Source: Streptomyces sp. NP160
Lineage (GTDB): Bacteria > Actinomycetota > Actinomycetes > Actinomycetales > Quadrisphaeraceae
Assembly (NCBI RefSeq): GCF_006335115.1
Contig: NZ_VDMJ01000005.1
Coordinates: 1-34,124, forward strand
Direction of reading: 5' to 3'
Length of the DNA: 34,124 nucleotides
A program made the position numbers and the translations under genes. Below, in pieces: positions 1 through 7,348 of the stretch. The first letter of the stretch is position 1. Every line of letters starts with the position of its first letter. The notes under the pieces were generated by a model. That model worked only from the letters and a program-made list of their open reading frames with translations, did not search any database and was not told the DNA's origin.

Positions 1-518
1 TGCGGGTGGACGGGGCGTGGGGGGCTGCGGACCGGGACGTGTCCTTCACGGTGGGTGATGCGCATGTGTCCACCGCGGACACTGACACCCATGAGATGAC
101 GGTGCGGGTCAACGGGCAGGTGGCCAGGGTGATCCCGATCTCGGCGGGTCGGGAGGACTCCGATCCGGCGTTCGTGACGCGCTCGGGGGTGCACCTGGTG
201 CTGGAGAAGCACGCGGACTACCTGATGGACGGTCGTACGGTGGGGCAGGACTACGCCACGCAGGTGAAGTGGGCCACGCGGATCGCGAACTCGGGGGAGT
301 TCGTGCACGGGGCGCCGTGGTCGGTGGCCTCTCAGGGGGTGCGCAACGTCTCGCACGGGTGCTTGAACGTCTCGGATGCGAACGCGAAGTGGTTCTTCGA
401 CCTGGCTCAGCGCGGTGATGTGGTGGAGGTGACCGGGACGGATCGGGCGATGGAGCTGACGAACGGGTTGGGGGACTGGGTGCTGAGCTGGGAGCAGTGG
501 ACCGCGCCCCAGACCTGA
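1..518 (+). CDS. L,D-transpeptidase (YkuD domain), 5' end cut by window
   Basis: This is the C-terminal part of an L,D-transpeptidase, an extracytoplasmic enzyme that makes 3-3 cross-links in peptidoglycan or attaches proteins to it. The frame is open to the window edge (codons start at base 3), so the GTG at 6 is probably internal and the true start lies upstream. The YkuD signature is clear: a His-Gly (VHGAPW) followed by NVSHGCLNVS, with the catalytic cysteine codon at 360-362 and its SHGC context intact. After the domain come about 50 residues ending WEQWTAPQT, the usual short tail of actinobacterial Ldt proteins. The family normally carries an N-terminal lipoprotein or signal segment and Ig-like domains, which would lie outside the window. 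The family assignment is firm; the specific paralogue cannot be told. Confidence 0.93.
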   Translation, partial: RVDGAWGAADRDVSFTVGDAHVSTADTDTHEMTVRVNGQVARVIPISAGREDSDPAFVTRSGVHLVLEKHADYLMDGRTVGQDYATQVKWATRIANSGEFVHGAPWSVASQGVRNVSHGCLNVSDANAKWFFDLAQRGDVVEVTGTDRAMELTNGLGDWVLSWEQWTAPQT

Positions 519-522
519 CCCC

Positions 523-753
523 TCAGACCGGTCGTGCGCCGGGCCTCGCGTCCAGCTGCTCGCCGCGCCCCCCGCGGCGCGCGCAGTCGGCGCACTCGAC
601 GAAGCGCACCGTGGGCGTCGCCCGGGTGTCGACGTGCCGCAGGTGCCGCTGACCCGCCGGGATCGGCAGCTTGCAGCGCGCGCAGGTGAGGGGCACCACG
701 CTGACGCGCACCTGCGAGTGGATGCCCCCGGTCACCCCTCCATCATCGGCCAT
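523..753 (-). CDS. Small zinc-ribbon-like protein (hypothetical)
   Basis: A 76-residue protein of unknown function. It has two CxxC knuckles, CARC and CADC, about 32 residues apart, which together look like a small zinc ribbon. A His-rich stretch (GQRHLRHVD) lies between them. The ORF can be extended upstream to 843, but the extra 30 residues are arginine-rich low-complexity sequence running into a large inverted repeat, so I chose the ATG at 753. A GTG seven codons in is an alternative. No clear Shine-Dalgarno sequence is visible. It converges on the L,D-transpeptidase gene with only 4 bases between the stops. The paired CxxC motifs argue for a real gene, but no function can be assigned. Confidence 0.6.
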   Translation of the reverse strand: MADDGGVTGGIHSQVRVSVVPLTCARCKLPIPAGQRHLRHVDTRATPTVRFVECADCARRGGRGEQLDARPGARPV

Positions 754-831
754 CGCCGTGCGCGCCCACGGCGCGACGCGTCCACGCACAGCCCCGGCCG
801 CGCGGCGACTCCTCCGGCGTCCTCTCCGCTG

Positions 832-893
832 GCACTCGCGCACCCCAGTGCTCCTCCAGAGGGGCGCGCGACCGCACTGGGGTGCGTGAGTGC
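832..893. repeat. Large stem-loop: 20-bp arms, 22-nt loop
   Basis: Arm 832-851 pairs with arm 874-893 over 20 positions. All are Watson-Crick except one G-U pair, and the loop is 852-873. The core reads GCACCCCAGTGC and its complement. It lies between the divergent zinc-ribbon and oxidoreductase genes, so it is not placed as a simple terminator. It may be an intergenic palindromic repeat unit or a regulatory structure. Confidence 0.75.
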
Positions 894-950
894 GGGAAGG
901 GGAGGGGGCCTTCGGCGTGCGGAGCGGGCGGCGCTCAGCAGGATGGGACG

Positions 951-1961
951 GTGCGTGCCGTCGTCTACGAGCGGGCCGGTGGCCCGGAGGTGCTCCGGCT
1001 GGTCGAGCGCGAGGTCCCCGACCCCGGACCCGGCGAGGTCAGGCTCCGGGTCGCCTTCTCCGGCGTGAACCCGACCGACTGGAAGGTCCGCTCCACCACG
1101 GACCCGGCAGCGGGCTGGCAGGTGCCGGACCAGGACGGTTCCGGAGTGGTCGACGCGGTCGGCCAGGGGGTCGACGCGGCCCTCGTGGGACGCCGGGTCT
1201 GGGTGTGGGAGGCCGCCTTCGGCCGTCCCTGGGGGACGGCCGCGGAGCTGGTGCTCGTCCCCGCCGCCCAGGTGGTGCCCCTGCCCGACCACGCGTCCTT
1301 CGAGCTGGGGGCGGCGCTCGGCATCCCGTTCCTCACGGCGCACCGCTGCCTCACGCTCGGGGAGTCGGCGCCCGCGCGGGTGGCGCCCGGCGCGTTCGAG
1401 GGCCGCACCGTGCTCGTGCAGGGCGGAGCCGGGGCCGTCGGCAACGCCGCCGTCCAGCTGGCCGCGTGGGCCGGCGCCCGCGTGCTGGCCACGGTCTCCG
1501 GCCCGGAGAAGGCGCAGCTGGCCGCGGCCGCCGGCGCCCACGACGTCGTGGACTACCGCCGCGAGGACGTCGCCGCGCGCGTGCGCCAGGTGGCGCCGCA
1601 CGGGGTCGACGTCGTCGTCGAGGTCTCCGGGGCCAACGCGGCCCTCGACGCCGCCGTCCTCGCGCAGCACGGGACCGTCGCGCTGTACGCGGGGGCGCCG
1701 GGGGAGGAGGTCACCGTGCCGCTGCGGGACCAGATGGCGCTCAACGCCCAGTGGCACTTCGTGCTCGTGTACACCGCACCGCGGGCCGCGAAGGCCGCCG
1801 CGGTGGAGGACGTGGGGGCCGCCGTCGAGGCCGGCGGCGTGCGCGTCGGCCGCGAGGCGGGACTGCCGCTCACCGTGCTGCCGCTGGCCGAGACCGCCCG
1901 GGCGCACCTCGCGGTCGAGCGCGGTGCCGTGGGCAAGGTCCTCGTCGACGCGACCGCGTGA
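951..1961 (+). CDS. MDR-family NADPH:quinone oxidoreductase (zeta-crystallin-like)
   Basis: A 336-residue medium-chain dehydrogenase/reductase, expected to be a cytosolic NADPH-dependent quinone or enone reductase. The N-terminal GroES-like domain starts MRAVVYERAGGPEVL and contains the family signature NPTDWK (residues 40-45). The Rossmann domain carries QGGAGAVG at 157-164, the nucleotide-binding motif of the quinone reductase branch. No catalytic zinc ligands are present, which fits the zinc-free QOR group. The ORF opens upstream at 882, but conservation begins at the GTG at 951. A weak AGGA lies at 939-942 and a large stem-loop ends at 893, both favouring 951. The substrate is unknown. 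It stands alone, upstream of the anti-sigma factor gene, which has its own promoter. Confidence 0.88.
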   Translation: MRAVVYERAGGPEVLRLVEREVPDPGPGEVRLRVAFSGVNPTDWKVRSTTDPAAGWQVPDQDGSGVVDAVGQGVDAALVGRRVWVWEAAFGRPWGTAAELVLVPAAQVVPLPDHASFELGAALGIPFLTAHRCLTLGESAPARVAPGAFEGRTVLVQGGAGAVGNAAVQLAAWAGARVLATVSGPEKAQLAAAAGAHDVVDYRREDVAARVRQVAPHGVDVVVEVSGANAALDAAVLAQHGTVALYAGAPGEEVTVPLRDQMALNAQWHFVLVYTAPRAAKAAAVEDVGAAVEAGGVRVGREAGLPLTVLPLAETARAHLAVERGAVGKVLVDATA

Positions 1962-2053
1962 CGGTGGGGGACCCGGGTCGGCGCAGCGCGGTGTCCCTGC
2001 GCGACCGGGTGGTCGCCGTCCGGTCACGACCACCCGGCGGGCCCGATCAGCCG

Positions 2054-2078
2054 GTTTCACCGAGCGGACGAGGGGTAC
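2054..2078 (+). promoter_or_regulatory. Stress-sigma (SigB/SigF-like) promoter candidate
   Basis: GTTT at 2054-2057, a 15-nt spacer, then GGGTAC at 2073-2078. This matches the actinobacterial SigB/SigF-type pattern GTTT-N14-16-GGGTAY as I know it. It would start transcription about 45 nt upstream of the anti-sigma-factor-like gene at 2129. The match is by eye only. Confidence 0.5.
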
Positions 2079-2128
2079 TCATCCCAGGGTCGGAGTCGAG
2101 ACGAGGCCGAGACGAGAGGGCGGTCAGC

Positions 2129-2584
2129 GTGCCGGTCAGCATCGAAGTGCCTGCCAGCACCGTGCGGTGCGTCCGCGTGCGGCACGAGCCGCAGGAGGTG
2201 TCCTCCGTGCGGCGCGCCCTGCACGACGACCTCCTGCGCGACCCGCGCACCAGCCCGGTCGCCGACGACGTCGCCGTCGTCACGAGCGAGCTGGTCGGCA
2301 ACGCGGTCCGGCACGGCAGCCCCCTGGACGGCGGCCTCATCGTGCGCTGGCGCCTGTCGGGGGACGAGGTCGCCGTGGAGGTGGTGGACGGCGGCGGGGG
2401 CGACGGTCCCCCGCGCGAGGTGGCCGCGCACGACGCCGACCCGATGGACACCTGCGGTCGGGGGCTGCACATCGTCGAGGAGATCTCACGCCGGTGGGGC
2501 ACCTCGGTGGACACCGCGGGCCGCCGGACCGTCTGGGCCCTCGTGCCCTTCGCGCCCGGCTCCCGGCCGGCAGCTGCCGTCTAG
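2129..2584 (+). CDS. RsbW/SpoIIAB-type anti-sigma factor ATPase (HATPase_c_2)
   Basis: A 151-residue single-domain GHKL ATPase of the anti-sigma factor/serine kinase type. Such proteins bind alternative sigma factors or phosphorylate anti-anti-sigma partners. Visible motifs are the N-box ELVGNAVRH (54-62), a G1-like box VVDGGGGDGP (from 85) and the G2 box CGRGLHIV (109-116). The ATP-binding residues therefore look intact. The start is the GTG at 2129, with GAGAGG about 10 nt upstream; the frame is open far upstream but without conserved sequence. No sigma factor or STAS-domain partner is adjacent, so it is an orphan, as is common in actinobacteria. A stress-sigma-like promoter lies about 50 nt upstream. 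The partner sigma factor is unknown. Confidence 0.85.
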   Translation: MPVSIEVPASTVRCVRVRHEPQEVSSVRRALHDDLLRDPRTSPVADDVAVVTSELVGNAVRHGSPLDGGLIVRWRLSGDEVAVEVVDGGGGDGPPREVAAHDADPMDTCGRGLHIVEEISRRWGTSVDTAGRRTVWALVPFAPGSRPAAAV

Positions 2585-2612
2585 CAGCCCGTGGGCGCCT
2601 GAGCAGGCTCGG

Positions 2613-2618
2613 TACCGT
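2613..2618 (+). promoter_or_regulatory. -10 element for a leaderless pheA transcript
   Basis: TACCGT ends 6 nt before the GTG start at 2625, with no Shine-Dalgarno sequence between. This is the typical actinobacterial leaderless arrangement. The same layout recurs at four other genes in the window, which supports it. Confidence 0.55.
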
Positions 2619-2624
2619 GCGGGG

Positions 2625-3572
2625 GTGACGTCCCTGCGCCTGCTCTACCTGGGCCCTCCCGGCACCTTCACCGAGGTGGCCGCGGGGCGCGCCCCCGGCG
2701 CTTCCGGGGCCGAGCGGGTGCCCGTCGCCAGCGTCGACGCCGCCCTGAACGGCGTGCGCGAGGGGGAGGCCGACCTCGCCGTCGTCCCCATCGAGAACTC
2801 CGTCGAGGGCGGTGTCACGTCCACCCTGGACGCGCTCGGAGCGGGCCGGCCGCTGTCCATCCGCGCCGAGGTGCTGGTGCCCGTGTCCTTCGTGCTGGCC
2901 GTCCGCCCGGGGACCGCCCTGGTGGACGTGCGGCGCGTGGGCAGCCACCCGCACGCCCTGGCGCAGTGCCGCGGCTGGCTGGCGCGGCAGCTCCCGCGGG
3001 CCGTCACCGTCCCCGCGCTGTCCACGGCCGCGTCGGCGCAGGTGCTGGCCGGCGCCTCCGGGGACGCCCCCTACGACGCCGCCCTGTGCGCCGAGCCCGC
3101 GGCGCTGGCCGCAGGCCTGGAGGTGCTCGAGCGCGACGTGGCCGACAACGCCGGGGCCGTCACCCGGTTCGTCGTGGTCGGGCGGCCGGCCGCTCCCCCG
3201 CCCCCCACGGGGTCGGACAAGACGACCGTGGTGGCCTCTCTCGCGCAGGACAGGTCGGGGGCGCTGCTGGAGCTGCTGGAGCAGTTCGCCACCCGCGGCA
3301 TCAACCTCACCCGCATCGAGTCGCGCCCGCAGGGCACCGAGCTGGGCCGGTACACCTTCTCGATCGACTGCGAGGGCCACGTGGCGGACCCGCGCGTCTC
3401 GGAGGCGCTCATGGGCCTGCACCGGGTGTGCCCGCAGGTCCGCTACCTGGGCTCCTACCCGCGCGCCGACGGCCTGGCCCCGGTGCCCCCGGCCGGCACC
3501 GCCGACCGCGACTTCACCGCGGCCCGGGAGTGGCTGACGCAGCTGCTGGACAGCGGCGAGGCCAGCGCCTGA
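2625..3572 (+). CDS. pheA: Prephenate dehydratase
   Basis: A 315-residue monofunctional prephenate dehydratase, which converts prephenate to phenylpyruvate in phenylalanine synthesis. The catalytic domain starts YLGPPGTFTE (8-17) and includes PIENSVEGGV (55-64), the SHPHALAQC stretch (107-115) and the catalytic Thr-Arg-Phe at 180-182. A C-terminal ACT domain (about 200-275) carries GALL (212-215) and ESRP (232-235), the phenylalanine-binding motifs, so feedback inhibition is likely. Length and domain order are standard for actinobacteria, which lack the fused chorismate mutase of E. coli PheA. The GTG start is supported by the leaderless -10 element just upstream. It converges on a diacylglycerol kinase family gene. 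The stop codon lies at the edge of an 11-bp tandem repeat. Confidence 0.97.
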   Translation: MTSLRLLYLGPPGTFTEVAAGRAPGASGAERVPVASVDAALNGVREGEADLAVVPIENSVEGGVTSTLDALGAGRPLSIRAEVLVPVSFVLAVRPGTALVDVRRVGSHPHALAQCRGWLARQLPRAVTVPALSTAASAQVLAGASGDAPYDAALCAEPAALAAGLEVLERDVADNAGAVTRFVVVGRPAAPPPPTGSDKTTVVASLAQDRSGALLELLEQFATRGINLTRIESRPQGTELGRYTFSIDCEGHVADPRVSEALMGLHRVCPQVRYLGSYPRADGLAPVPPAGTADRDFTAAREWLTQLLDSGEASA

Positions 3573-3578
3573 GGGCGC

Positions 3579-3622
3579 CTGACGGGGAACTGACGGTGAA
3601 CTGACCGGGGACTGAGGGGCCG
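3579..3622. repeat. Four tandem 11-bp imperfect repeats
   Basis: Units CTGACGGGGAA, CTGACGGTGAA, CTGACCGGGGA and CTGAGGGGCCG run head to tail at 3579, 3590, 3601 and 3612. A degenerate fifth unit starts at 3569 and contains the pheA stop codon. The array fills most of the gap between the convergent pheA and diacylglycerol kinase genes and supplies extra in-line TGA triplets. Confidence 0.7.
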
Positions 3623-3632
3623 GCGACCGGCC
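3618..3632. terminator. Short GC hairpin between convergent genes
   Basis: GGCCGG at 3618-3623 pairs perfectly with CCGGCC at 3627-3632 across a 3-nt loop, directly before the stop of the minus-strand gene. There is no U-tract, as is common in high-GC actinobacteria. It is a plausible two-way terminator, but the stem is short. Confidence 0.4.
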
Positions 3633-3634
3633 GG

Positions 3635-4783
3635 TCAGCGGCTCCCCGGCCACGCCAGGCGCGCCCGGGCGCCGATCGGGCGGCGCGGTGCCCGGTTGGA
3701 GACCCGCACCACCAGGGCCTCCTCGTCGACGCGGATGCGCATGGCCTGGACCTCGCCGATCGGGTCCCCGTCGATCTGCGCCTCCTGGGGCTGCTCGGCC
3801 TCCAGGTCGATGCGCTGGCCCCGCCAGTGCGCCAGGCGCTGGTCGCCCCAGGTGCGGCGGGTGATGACCCGTCCCGCGACGTCGAGCCAGCCGACCACGC
3901 CGCGCGGGCCGATGGCGAGCACGTCCAGGTAGCCGTCATCCACCTCGGCGTCGGGCATGAGGGCGAGCCCGCCCTGCACGCGGCCCACGTTGCCGACCAC
4001 GGCGGTCCGCACCCGGCGCCGGTGCGGGACGCCGTCCACGGTGATGTCCATGCGCACGCGGTCGCCGTTGAAGCGCTGCAGCCCGGAGACGAAGTACGCG
4101 GCCGGACCGACCTTGGCCTTGAGGGCCTCCGGGGCGTTCGCCATGATCTCGGCGTCGAAGCCCATCCCGGCCATCACGAGGAAGCACTCCTCGGTCTCCG
4201 GCTGGTCCGCCCCGGGCCGCTCCAGGGAGATCCACCCCACGTCGATGCGCCGGTCGATGCCGGAGAGCACCACCCGCATCGCGGCCTCGACGTCGTCCGG
4301 GGCGATCTCCGCGGCGCGCGAGGTGACGACGTCGAGGTTGCGGGCCAGCAGGTTCCCGGTGCCGGCGGGCACCAGCCCCAGCGGGGTCCCCGTGCCCGCC
4401 AGCACGGCGGCGACGCGGCGCACCGTGCCGTCACCCCCGAAGGCCACGACGACGTCGGCTCCGGCGGCCAGCGCACGGCGCGCCTGGCTGGTGCCCGGGT
4501 CCTCCGCGGTGGTCTCCAGCCACAGCGGCTCACGCCACTCGAGGTCGCGGCAGGCCCTGTCGAGGGCGGTGCGCACCCCGCCGACGTCACCCACCTTGGT
4601 GGGGTTGACGACCACGGCGGCCAGCGGGCGCCGGTCCGGCGCGGTGCGCTCGAGCGCGGCGGCGCGCTGGGCGATCCGCTCCGCGATGCTGCGGCGCAGC
4701 TGCACCGCGACCGTCGTCGCGACGACCGCGAGGACGAGGGCCACCACGGCGACGACCAGGGAGATCAGCTCGGTGGTCGTCAC
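3635..4783 (-). CDS. Diacylglycerol/lipid kinase family protein (DAGK catalytic domain)
   Basis: A 382-residue lipid kinase of the DAGK/sphingosine kinase-like family, probably acting on a membrane lipid at the inner face. A single N-terminal membrane helix (about 7-29) is followed by the catalytic domain with VVNPTKVG (58-65), the ATP-binding GGDGT (116-120) and [10 protein letters not shown] (141-150). A C-terminal beta-sandwich domain includes GNVGRVQGG and DVLAI. The ORF extends far upstream across serS on the other strand, but conservation starts at the GTG at 4783, seven nt after a TAACGT -10 element. It is divergent from serS. The lipid substrate cannot be told; a role in phosphatidylinositol-type lipid synthesis or in lipid recycling are both possible. 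Confidence 0.9.
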   Translation of the reverse strand: MTTTELISLVVAVVALVLAVVATTVAVQLRRSIAERIAQRAAALERTAPDRRPLAAVVVNPTKVGDVGGVRTALDRACRDLEWREPLWLETTAEDPGTSQARRALAAGADVVVAFGGDGTVRRVAAVLAGTGTPLGLVPAGTGNLLARNLDVVTSRAAEIAPDDVEAAMRVVLSGIDRRIDVGWISLERPGADQPETEECFLVMAGMGFDAEIMANAPEALKAKVGPAAYFVSGLQRFNGDRVRMDITVDGVPHRRRVRTAVVGNVGRVQGGLALMPDAEVDDGYLDVLAIGPRGVVGWLDVAGRVITRRTWGDQRLAHWRGQRIDLEAEQPQEAQIDGDPIGEVQAMRIRVDEEALVVRVSNRAPRRPIGARARLAWPGSR

Positions 4784-4790
4784 GCCGGGA

Positions 4791-4796
4791 ACGTTA
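4791..4796 (-). promoter_or_regulatory. -10 element for leaderless diacylglycerol kinase gene
   Basis: On the minus strand TAACGT (4796 down to 4791) is followed by 7 nt and the GTG at 4783. It sits back-to-back with the serS -10, so the 66-bp divergent gap holds both promoters. Confidence 0.55.
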
Positions 4797-4836
4797 TCGG
4801 CGCGAGGCGGACGGTGAGAGGTCGAGCCAGCGCGAC

Positions 4837-4842
4837 TAGTCT
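4837..4842 (+). promoter_or_regulatory. -10 element for leaderless serS transcript
   Basis: TAGTCT is followed by 7 nt and the GTG at 4850. No ribosome binding site lies between. Confidence 0.6.
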
Positions 4843-4849
4843 TGACGGG

Positions 4850-6115
4850 GTGATCGACGTGCGCCTCCTGCGCGATGACCCGGAGGCGGTGCGCGCCAGC
4901 CAGCGCGCCCGCGGAGCTGACGAGGGCGTCGTGGACGCCGTGCTGGCGGCCGACACCGCCCGCCGGGCGGCGATGACGACCTCCGAGGGCCTGCGCGCCG
5001 AGCAGAAGGCGTTCGGCAAGCAGGTCGCGCAGGCGAAGGGCGAGGAGAAGGCGGCGCTGCTCGGGCGCGCCAAGGAGCTCGCGGAGCAGGCCAGGGCCGC
5101 GGCCGCCGAGGCCGACGCACAGGGCGCCGAGTTCGACCGGCTCATCCGCAGCCTCGCGAACGTCATCGAGGGTGCGCCTCCCGGCGGGGAGGACGACTAC
5201 GTCGTCCTGCGCGAGGTGGGAACCCCGCCGGCGCTCGAGGCGCCGAAGGACCACCTCGAGCTGGGCGAGCTGCTGGGCGCGATCGACGTGGAGCGCGGCG
5301 CGAAGGTCTCGGGCTCGCGCTTCTACTTCCTCACCGGCGTGGGCGCCCGGCTGGAGCTGGCGCTGCTCAACCTCGCCGTGGACCGCGCCGTCGCCAACGG
5401 CTTCAGCCCGATGATCACGCCCACGCTGGTCAAGCCCGAGGTCATGGCCGGCACCGGCTTCCTCGGTGAGCACGCCGACGAGGTCTACCGCCTCGCCGCC
5501 GACGACCTCTACCTCGTGGGCACCTCGGAGGTGGCCCTGGCCGGCTACCACGCCGACGAGATCCTCGACCTGTCGGCGGGGCCGAAGCGGTACGCCGGCT
5601 GGTCGGCCTGCTACCGGCGCGAGGCCGGCAGCCACGGGCGCGACACCCGCGGCATCATCCGCGTCCACCAGTTCCACAAGGTGGAGATGTTCAGCTTCTG
5701 CCGCCTCGAGGACGCCGCCGCCGAGCACGAGCGGCTGCTGGGCTGGGAGGAGGAGGTGCTCCAGGCCGTCGAGGTGCCCTACCGCGTCATCGACGTGGCC
5801 GCCGGGGACCTCGGCACCAGCGCCGCCCGCAAGTTCGACTGCGAGGGCTGGGTGCCCTCCCAGGGCCGCTACCGGGAGCTCACCTCGACGTCGAACTGCA
5901 CCACGTTCCAGGCGCGGCGCCTGTCGGTGCGCGAGCGCACCGACGGCGAGGGGGGAGCGACGCGTCCCGTGGCCACCCTCAACGGCACGCTCGCCACGAC
6001 GCGCTGGCTGGTGGCGATCCTCGAGAACCACCAGCAGCCGGACGGCTCCGTGGTGGTCCCGGCGGCACTGCGCCCGTTCATGGGCGGCCTCGAGGTGCTC
6101 GAGCCCGTCCGCTGA
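4850..6115 (+). CDS. serS: Seryl-tRNA synthetase
   Basis: A 421-residue class II aminoacyl-tRNA synthetase that charges tRNA-Ser. The N-terminal coiled-coil arm (about 1-110) starts [15 protein letters not shown] and is rich in Lys/Glu/Ala. The catalytic core shows [10 protein letters not shown], the motif 2 stretch with [13 protein letters not shown] and [11 protein letters not shown], and motif 3 around [19 protein letters not shown], ending near RPFMGG. Length and domain order are normal. The frame is open for about 1 kb upstream, antisense to the diacylglycerol kinase gene, but the family N-terminus coincides with the GTG at 4850. A perfect TAGTCT-7 nt-GTG leaderless signal confirms that start. 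Nothing unusual is seen. Confidence 0.98.
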   Translation: MIDVRLLRDDPEAVRASQRARGADEGVVDAVLAADTARRAAMTTSEGLRAEQKAFGKQVAQAKGEEKAALLGRAKELAEQARAAAAEADAQGAEFDRLIRSLANVIEGAPPGGEDDYVVLREVGTPPALEAPKDHLELGELLGAIDVERGAKVSGSRFYFLTGVGARLELALLNLAVDRAVANGFSPMITPTLVKPEVMAGTGFLGEHADEVYRLAADDLYLVGTSEVALAGYHADEILDLSAGPKRYAGWSACYRREAGSHGRDTRGIIRVHQFHKVEMFSFCRLEDAAAEHERLLGWEEEVLQAVEVPYRVIDVAAGDLGTSAARKFDCEGWVPSQGRYRELTSTSNCTTFQARRLSVRERTDGEGGATRPVATLNGTLATTRWLVAILENHQQPDGSVVVPAALRPFMGGLEVLEPVR

Positions 6116-6159
6116 GGGCACCCGCCCGGTCGTCACCGGGCGGGAGGGCGCTGCCTGGC

Positions 6160-6165
6160 TAGCCT
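6160..6165 (+). promoter_or_regulatory. -10 element for leaderless pterin dehydratase gene
   Basis: TAGCCT is followed by exactly 7 nt and the GTG at 6173, with no Shine-Dalgarno sequence. Confidence 0.55.
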
Positions 6166-6172
6166 GACGGGG

Positions 6173-6841
6173 GTGGACCGCACCCCGCTGGACGCCGACG
6201 CCGCAGCTGCCGCCCTGCAGCGCCTCCCCGACTGGCGGGCCCGGCTGGGCGCCCTGCGCACGGCCTTCCGCGCGCCGTCGCCGGCGGCCGCCCTGCAGCT
6301 GGTGGCCGCGGTCGGCGCGCTCGCCGAGGAGCTCGACCACCACCCCAGCCTCGACTGGCGCTACGACCTGGTCTTCGTCAGCTGGACCACGCACAGCGCC
6401 GGCTGGCGGGTGACGGCGTTCGACGCGGCCGCGGCCGAGCGCACCTCCGTGCTGGCAGCGGAGCTGGGGGCCGTCGCCGAGCCGGCGCTGCCGCGCACCC
6501 TCGAGCTGGCCCTCGACACCCCGGACCCGGACGTCGTCCGCGGGGTCTGGGCGGCGGCGCTGGGGTACGTGCAGCGCCCCGGGGACGACGACGGCCTCTA
6601 CGACCCGCACGACCGCGGACCGGCCGTGTGGTTCCAGCGCACCGAGACGCCCGCGCCCAGCCGGTGGCACCTCGACGTCAGCGTGGCGGCGGAGGTGGCC
6701 GACGAGGTGGTGGCGGCCGCCGCCGCCGAGGGTGCCGAGGTCGACACCGCGGCGGCACCCTCGTTCACCGTGCTGACCGACCCCTGCGGTGACCGGGTGT
6801 GCATCTGCACGCCCCTGGGCCGGGACCACCCCACCTGGTGA
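6173..6841 (+). CDS. 4a-hydroxytetrahydrobiopterin dehydratase fused to a VOC/glyoxalase-like domain
   Basis: A 222-residue two-domain protein. The N-terminal half (about 1-95) is a pterin-4a-carbinolamine dehydratase: DHHPSLDW (55-62) holds the His-His-Pro active-site motif, with a second His at 74 and Asp at 84. The family usually has GG at the position where this protein has Gly77-Trp78. The C-terminal half (about 105-220) resembles a glyoxalase/bleomycin-resistance (VOC) domain, with WHLDVSV and a closing TDPCGDRVCICTP. PCD enzymes dehydrate 4a-hydroxy-tetrahydropterins after aromatic amino acid hydroxylation, but no hydroxylase is nearby. This PCD-VOC layout recurs in actinobacteria, where its role is not established. 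The start is set by the leaderless promoter. Confidence 0.85.
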   Translation: MDRTPLDADAAAAALQRLPDWRARLGALRTAFRAPSPAAALQLVAAVGALAEELDHHPSLDWRYDLVFVSWTTHSAGWRVTAFDAAAAERTSVLAAELGAVAEPALPRTLELALDTPDPDVVRGVWAAALGYVQRPGDDDGLYDPHDRGPAVWFQRTETPAPSRWHLDVSVAAEVADEVVAAAAAEGAEVDTAAAPSFTVLTDPCGDRVCICTPLGRDHPTW

Positions 6842-6861
6842 TCGACGCCGTGGCGGCCGGG

Positions 6862-6867
6862 TAGCGT
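6862..6867 (+). promoter_or_regulatory. -10 element for leaderless thioesterase gene
   Basis: TAGCGT is followed by 7 nt and the GTG at 6875, although the upstream gene ends only 33 nt before. This suggests separate transcription. Confidence 0.5.
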
Positions 6868-6874
6868 CGGTCGG

Positions 6875-7348
6875 GTGTTCGGCTCAGCAGGCCCTGGAGA
6901 CGACGTCGCCCCCATCAGCCACCGCACCCGCACCTGGGTGAGACCCGAGCACCTCAACGCCAACGGCACCACGTCCGCCGGCAGCATCCTGCGCTGGGTG
7001 GACGAGGAGGCCGCGATCTACGCGATCCTCCAGCTGGGCAGCCACCGCGTGGTCACCAAGCTCATCTCCTCGGCCGCCTTCCTGGCGCCCGCCCAGCTCG
7101 GCGACCTCGTGGAGCTGGGGCTGCGCGTGGTGCGCTTCGGGCGGACGTCGCTGACGATGCGCGCGGAGGTCCGCAACATGATCACGCGCGAGGAGATCGT
7201 CACCATCGACGAGATCGTCTTCGTGAACCTCGGTGAGGACGGGCGGCCCGCCCCGCACGGCTACACCGAGGTGACGTACGCGCGCGACAGGGTCCCGCGG
7301 CACCGCACGCCCGCAGCGGGCCTCCCGCAGCCCGACCAGGCCTCCTGA
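6875..7348 (+). CDS. Acyl-CoA thioesterase (hotdog fold)
   Basis: A 157-residue hotdog-fold thioesterase of the YciA/acyl-CoA hydrolase group, expected to hydrolyse acyl-CoA to free acid and CoA in the cytosol. Visible features are VRPEHLNANGTTSAGSIL (about 22-39), where an aligned Asn/Asp and Gly form the active site, the WVDEEAAI helix segment, and the central strand run VELGLRVVRFGRTSLTMRAEV. Length is normal for a single-domain member. The chain-length preference cannot be judged. The GTG start is supported by the leaderless -10 just upstream. The gene converges on the minus-strand oxidoreductase operon. Its stop codon lies in a duplicated 11-mer (7341-7362). Confidence 0.85.
   Translation: MFGSAGPGDDVAPISHRTRTWVRPEHLNANGTTSAGSILRWVDEEAAIYAILQLGSHRVVTKLISSAAFLAPAQLGDLVELGLRVVRFGRTSLTMRAEVRNMITREEIVTIDEIVFVNLGEDGRPAPHGYTEVTYARDRVPRHRTPAAGLPQPDQAS

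Noticed and set aside
523-843. The longer 106-residue reading of the zinc-ribbon protein
   Set aside because: The extra N-terminus is Arg-rich low-complexity sequence and begins inside the 832-893 stem-loop; the ATG at 753 is more likely.
732-2060. A 442-codon minus-strand frame opposite the MDR gene
   Set aside because: Composition is Arg/Gly/Pro-rich, no family motif is seen, and the plus strand holds a clear gene.
890-2584. A 564-codon plus frame joining sequence upstream of the anti-sigma ATPase
   Set aside because: The first 413 codons are a shadow of the MDR gene in another frame; conservation starts at the GTG at 2129.
3635-6829. A 1064-codon minus-strand frame
   Set aside because: Only its last 382 codons (3635-4783) encode a recognisable protein. 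The rest is antisense to serS and the PCD gene and is an artefact of high G+C.
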